The position numbers and the translations under genes were made by a program. Shown here piece after piece: positions 41,746-44,652 of a stretch of 44,652 nt of DNA. The stretch is from positions 1 through 44,652 of the forward strand of contig CAKZHE010000052.1 in NCBI GenBank assembly GCA_936920195.1, read 5' to 3'. Source of the stretch: an uncultured cyanobacterium (lineage in GTDB: Bacteria; Cyanobacteriota; Cyanobacteriia; Cyanobacteriales; FACHB-T130). Positions within the stretch are counted from its first letter, which is position 1, and each line of letters starts with the position of its first letter. Below the pieces are notes generated by a model. It was not told the origin of the DNA. It did no database searches and was given only the letters and a program-made list of their open reading frames with translations.

Positions 41746-42849
41746 ATGAATTCAGACGAATCTTCAATTCCAAACCCTGCTGAAGCATCCGCGCCAGTAG
41801 AGTTACCAAGTGAGATTGCCGCACCAGTGGTAGAATCAGAGCCAATCGTTGCCCCAGTCGCAACGGAAGTTGTAGCGCCAATAGATGATCTGGCAAATGC
41901 CGAGCTTCGCCTTGCGGAATTGCAGCGCCAAGAACAAACCATCCGCCAAGAAATTACCACCCTCCAAGCTACCCAAAAAGTCCTGCAAGAGCAAGTCAGA
42001 GAAACTCAAACCAATTTAGCCCGGTTGGTACAAGAGGCTTTGAGCGACTTAGAGCAGCGCAAACAATCCTTGCAAATCTCCGTTGAACAATTAGAACGCC
42101 GCCGCGATCGCGTTCGTGATGAAATGAGAAAGAGTTTTGCTGGAGTTTCTCAGGAACTGGCAATTCGCGTCCAAGGTTTTAAAGATTACCTGGTGGGGAG
42201 CCTGCAAGACCTAGCGACGACGGCTGAACAGCTAGAATTAACCAAAACCCCCGAACCTACCAAACCAGCGGTGGAAGTCTCTACGGCGGCGGCTGCCCCC
42301 AATCCCAAGTTTGCCGAACAGGGCTTTCAAAACACCGCCAAGCAAATTCGCGGCATTCTCGACCAATACCGCACTATGCCAGATTATTATGGCCCACCCT
42401 GGCAGTTGCGGCGCACCTTTGAACCTATTCATGCCGAAAGGGTTTCTAACTGGTTTTTTACCCAGGGGGGTAGGGGAACAATTCGCAGTATGGGTAGCCG
42501 CTTGCAAAATATTTTGATTGCCTCCGCTGCCGCTTCCGTGCTACGAAATTTGTATGGCGATCGCCTTCGCGCCCTCGTCTTGGCAAATTCCCCAGAACGT
42601 CTAGGCGAATGGCGCAGGGGTTTGCAGGACTGTTTGGGCATTTCCAGAGGGGATTTTGGCCCAGAACGGGGTGTGGTAATTTTTGAAGCTGCCGATGCCT
42701 TGATCCAAAAAGCGGATAGGCTAGTCAATGACGGCAATATGCCCCTGATTATTATTGACGAAACGGAAGATCAAATCAATTTAGCTCTGTTACAATTCCC
42801 TTTGTGGTTAGCTTTTGCCCCAATTCCTGGTCAAACTTCCATTTTTTAA
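41746..42849 (+). CDS. DUF3086 coiled-coil protein
   Basis: I choose the ATG at 41746 (MNSDESSIPNPAEASAPVEL); a longer frame from 41686 begins in non-conserved sequence near the repeat element. The 367-residue protein has an acidic, Pro/Ala/Val-rich N-terminus, a long coiled coil (about 50-165: LRLAELQRQEQTIRQEITTL and onwards) and the DUF3086 globular domain (about 190-367: GILDQYRTMPDYYGPPWQLR, RGTIRSMGSRLQNILIASAA). DUF3086 is almost confined to cyanobacteria and its function is unknown. The plsY gene follows 19 bases downstream. Confidence 0.85.
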   Translation: MNSDESSIPNPAEASAPVELPSEIAAPVVESEPIVAPVATEVVAPIDDLANAELRLAELQRQEQTIRQEITTLQATQKVLQEQVRETQTNLARLVQEALSDLEQRKQSLQISVEQLERRRDRVRDEMRKSFAGVSQELAIRVQGFKDYLVGSLQDLATTAEQLELTKTPEPTKPAVEVSTAAAAPNPKFAEQGFQNTAKQIRGILDQYRTMPDYYGPPWQLRRTFEPIHAERVSNWFFTQGGRGTIRSMGSRLQNILIASAAASVLRNLYGDRLRALVLANSPERLGEWRRGLQDCLGISRGDFGPERGVVIFEAADALIQKADRLVNDGNMPLIIIDETEDQINLALLQFPLWLAFAPIPGQTSIF

Positions 42850-42868
42850 CTTAGGAGCGATCGCCATC

Positions 42869-43537
42869 GTGCTGAATATCCTTTTAAGCAGCTTACTTTT
42901 TTTCGCCGCTTATCTCCTCGGCTCTTTTCCCACAGGCTACCTAGCTGGTAAATTGCTGAAAGGGATTGATATTCGCGAACATGGTTCTGGTTCGACGGGG
43001 GCAACTAATGTGTTGCGAACTTTGGGCAAAGTGCCAGCCGCCTTGGTCTTGCTAATCGATCTTTTGAAAGGTGCAGCAGCGATCGCCCTGATTCCTTTAG
43101 TTTACAGTTTAAATACAATTACTCTTCCCCCGCAATGGCAATCCTTACTGACTATTGCGGCGGGAATTGGGGTATTACTGGGGCATAGCAAATCAATTTG
43201 GTTGAACTTTACCGGGGGCAAATCGGTAGCAACAGGTTTAGGCATCCTGTTCGCCCTTTCTTGGCAAGTTGGTTTAGGAGCATTAGGAGTTTTTCTGCTA
43301 TTTTTGGCAGCATCGCGGATTGTTTCCCTCAGTTCCATTACAGCAGCGATCGCCGCCTTTGTTCTCATGATTTTTTTCCAACAACCCTTACCCTATCAAT
43401 TATTTGTTCTCGTCGGTAGCACCTACGTGATTTGGAGACATCGCAGCAACATTCAACGGTTAATTGCTGGTACGGAACCCCAATTAGGCCAAAAATCCTC
43501 CCAGGAAACAGGAAATGTTGAAAGTGAAGGCGTTTAG
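42869..43537 (+). CDS. plsY: acyl-phosphate glycerol-3-phosphate acyltransferase
   Basis: I choose the GTG at 42869, which has AGGAG 11 bases upstream and starts just before the first membrane helix; a TTG at 42815 would overlap the DUF3086 gene. The 222-residue membrane enzyme makes lysophosphatidic acid, the first step of phospholipid and galactolipid synthesis. Its three motifs are visible: LLGSFPTGYLAGKLLKGIDI, with REHGSGSTGATNVLRTLG, then GHSKSIWLNFTGGKSVATGLG, and the C-terminal YVIWRHRSNIQRLIAGTEP. About seven membrane segments can be traced. Confidence 0.93.
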   Translation: MLNILLSSLLFFAAYLLGSFPTGYLAGKLLKGIDIREHGSGSTGATNVLRTLGKVPAALVLLIDLLKGAAAIALIPLVYSLNTITLPPQWQSLLTIAAGIGVLLGHSKSIWLNFTGGKSVATGLGILFALSWQVGLGALGVFLLFLAASRIVSLSSITAAIAAFVLMIFFQQPLPYQLFVLVGSTYVIWRHRSNIQRLIAGTEPQLGQKSSQETGNVESEGV

Positions 43538-43554
43538 CCATTCCGCGAACAAAA

Positions 43555-44181
43555 ATGACCTTTTTTGAATTCAAAATTCAAAATTCAAAATTCAAAATGA
43601 AGAATGGAAATAATTTTGAATTGGAGCGAAGCGACTTGACTTCATCCCAGCACAAAGCCAGAATATTTAAACAATTACCTGCCCAATTGATCGCGCCAGA
43701 AAATTTTCAGCCCTATGGTCAAGTAATCTATCCTACCCCAGATGGCAAGCGCTACGATGTGGACGATGCTCAACTGGTATTTGGCGGGAAGCCCCATTTC
43801 TACATCCTGCATCTTTTAAATCAAGGACGAAAATTTCACCACCTGGCTCGCCACTTGCAATGCACTCAATGTTTAGGTTCTCTGGGAGGAAAAGATTGGT
43901 TTATGGCAGTAGCTCCAGTTTCAGAGCCATCTGAAATTGATTTAGACCAACTTCGAGCTTTTCTGATTCCAGGGAATTGTTTTATCAAATTAGCTGCTGG
44001 TACGTGGCACGCTGGCCCCCATTTCGATGATGAGTTTATTGATTTCTATAATCTAGAATTAACTGATACCAATATTAATGATTATCATACCTGCAATTTA
44101 AAAGAACTTTATAGCTGGGAAGTTGAAATTATAAGACAAGTATGGGAGATTGAAAACTCAGCGTCTTTAGATCTGAGATGA
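43555..44181 (+). CDS. ureidoglycolate lyase (AllA)-like cupin protein
   Basis: A 208-residue frame. The conserved part begins near LPAQLIAPENFQPYGQVIYP (about residue 41) and continues with FYILHLLNQGRKFHHLARHL, WFMAVAPVSEPSEIDLDQLR and FIKLAAGTWHAGPHFDDEFI, the cupin metal-site and AllA-like pattern. The first 14-35 residues are translated from a TTCAAAATTCAAAATT repeat (43563-43596), so the true start is probably the ATG at 43597 or later. AllA releases urea from ureidoglycolate; no other purine-degradation gene is nearby and the function is inferred. The C-terminus is complete. Confidence 0.7.
   Translation: MTFFEFKIQNSKFKMKNGNNFELERSDLTSSQHKARIFKQLPAQLIAPENFQPYGQVIYPTPDGKRYDVDDAQLVFGGKPHFYILHLLNQGRKFHHLARHLQCTQCLGSLGGKDWFMAVAPVSEPSEIDLDQLRAFLIPGNCFIKLAAGTWHAGPHFDDEFIDFYNLELTDTNINDYHTCNLKELYSWEVEIIRQVWEIENSASLDLR
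43563..43597. repeat. TTCAAAATTCAAAATT repeat at the start of the AllA-like frame
   Basis: Four TTCAAAA units are followed by a sequence resembling TTTTGAATTGGAGCGAAGC. A similar unit occurs at 83-104 (with TTTTGAATTGATA). This is an intergenic repeat that has come to be read as the N-terminus of the next gene. Confidence 0.7.
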
Positions 44182-44225
44182 AAAGCGACACTTTGACAAG
44201 CTCAGTGCATCGCTCAAGGGGTTTT

Positions 44226-44241
44226 AACCCCCGCGAACATT
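44226..44241. mobile_element. possible left-end hairpin of an IS200/IS605 element
   Basis: The palindrome GGGGTTTTAACCCC lies about 55-70 bases before the tnpB start. IS200/IS605-type ends carry short subterminal hairpins rather than terminal inverted repeats, so this is a candidate left end. The cleavage site and right end are not visible. Confidence 0.4.
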
Positions 44242-44292
44242 TTTCCAATCTATGTTAACATAGTAGCAGGTCGAAAACAGAGTCAATCCAAA

Positions 44293-44652
44293 ATGATAGT
44301 TCTGGAATACAAAGTTAAAGGTAAACAGAATCAATACGAATCTATTGACGAAGCTATCCGTACAACGCAATTCATTCGCAATAAAGCGATTCGATATTGG
44401 ATGGATGCACCCAGAGATTTGAAAATTGATAAATTCGCATTAAACAAGTATTCCACAACTCTCAGAAAGGAATTTTCTTTTGTTGCCAACCTAAATTCAA
44501 TGGCAGTCCAATCCGCAGCCGAGCGAGGATGGACTGCTATTAGTCGTTTCTACGACAATTGCAAAAAAAAGATTCCTGGCAAAAAAGGATATCCCCGATT
44601 CCAAAAAGATTGTCGTTCCGTTGAATATAAAACATCGGGATGGAAATTACAC
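44293..44652 (+). CDS. TnpB / OrfB-type protein of an IS605-family element, cut by the window edge
   Basis: An open frame of 120 codons begins at the ATG at 44293 and runs off the window without a stop. It reads MIVLEYKVKGKQNQYESIDE, RTTQFIRNKAIRYWMDAPRD, SMAVQSAAERGWTAISRFYD and PGKKGYPRFQKDCRSVEYKT. This is the N-terminal domain of TnpB (helix-turn-helix_OrfB type), a RuvC-family RNA-guided nuclease in related elements. The catalytic RuvC and zinc-finger parts, and any omega RNA at the right end, lie outside. No tnpA precedes it, so it may be a tnpB-only element. Confidence 0.85.
   Translation, partial: MIVLEYKVKGKQNQYESIDEAIRTTQFIRNKAIRYWMDAPRDLKIDKFALNKYSTTLRKEFSFVANLNSMAVQSAAERGWTAISRFYDNCKKKIPGKKGYPRFQKDCRSVEYKTSGWKLH

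Noticed and set aside
1-44652. CRISPR arrays
   Set aside because: The regular arrays seen have 7-base periods without unique spacers; no 25-40 base direct repeats with spacers were found.

Overview
The window looks like a piece of a cyanobacterial chromosome, most likely from a filamentous, non-marine lineage. The evidence is direct: the octamer GCGATCGC (HIP1) is very frequent, both inside genes and between them. There is a photosystem I cluster (psaF, psaJ, psaL), a second-type glycogen synthase (glgA2), a phycobiliprotein lyase, a Tic22 homologue, a cytochrome b6f cofactor-assembly protein (CCB2/CCB4 family) and several families almost confined to cyanobacteria (DUF3082, DUF3086, DUF3119). 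The species cannot be named from sequence reading alone.

Layout. Positions 1-4.3 kb hold a folate/biopterin-type transporter, a DUF2887 PD-(D/E)XK protein, two antitoxin-like genes without toxins, a frameshifted exported protein and a perfect 27-bp-arm hairpin; this is the most eroded accessory stretch. Positions 4.3-9.7 kb carry a carotenoid oxygenase, a family 2 glycosyltransferase, a CpcS/CpeS-type lyase and an ABC exporter. Positions 9.8-11.7 kb hold an ATPase plus DUF4276 (TOPRIM-like) pair with a 4-base overlap, the best candidate for a defence system. Positions 11.8-18 kb hold a quinone oxidoreductase, glgA2, a VapBC-type toxin-antitoxin pair, menE with a CCB-family gene, and a PadR-type regulator.

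Positions 18.4-24.1 kb are a signalling cluster: a PAS-PAS-GGDEF-EAL protein, a NarL-type response regulator flanked by inverted heptamer arrays, a REC-GAF-PP2C phosphatase, and its HATPase (RsbW-like) partner 3 bases downstream. Positions 24.5-33.3 kb are mostly housekeeping: queG, a GH-A-fold lipoprotein, rsmA, ispE, a DUF3082 gene and purH. Positions 33.4-35.9 kb hold psaL, psaJ (only 42 codons) and psaF, divergent from tsaD. Positions 35.9-44.2 kb hold a broken alpha/beta hydrolase, an ACT-domain protein, a GNAT acetyltransferase, tRNA-Pro(UGG), tic22, prmC, DUF3119, DUF3086, plsY and an AllA-type cupin. An IS605-type tnpB runs off the right edge.

The intergenic DNA is unusually rich in repeats of several kinds: a roughly 120-bp palindromic miniature element in four copies, heptanucleotide arrays based on TTCCCTG, TTTGCGTCC-type repeats, TGCGTAAGTCCT-type repeats, and a 524-bp nested fold-back element. 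Several of these sit directly against stop or start codons.
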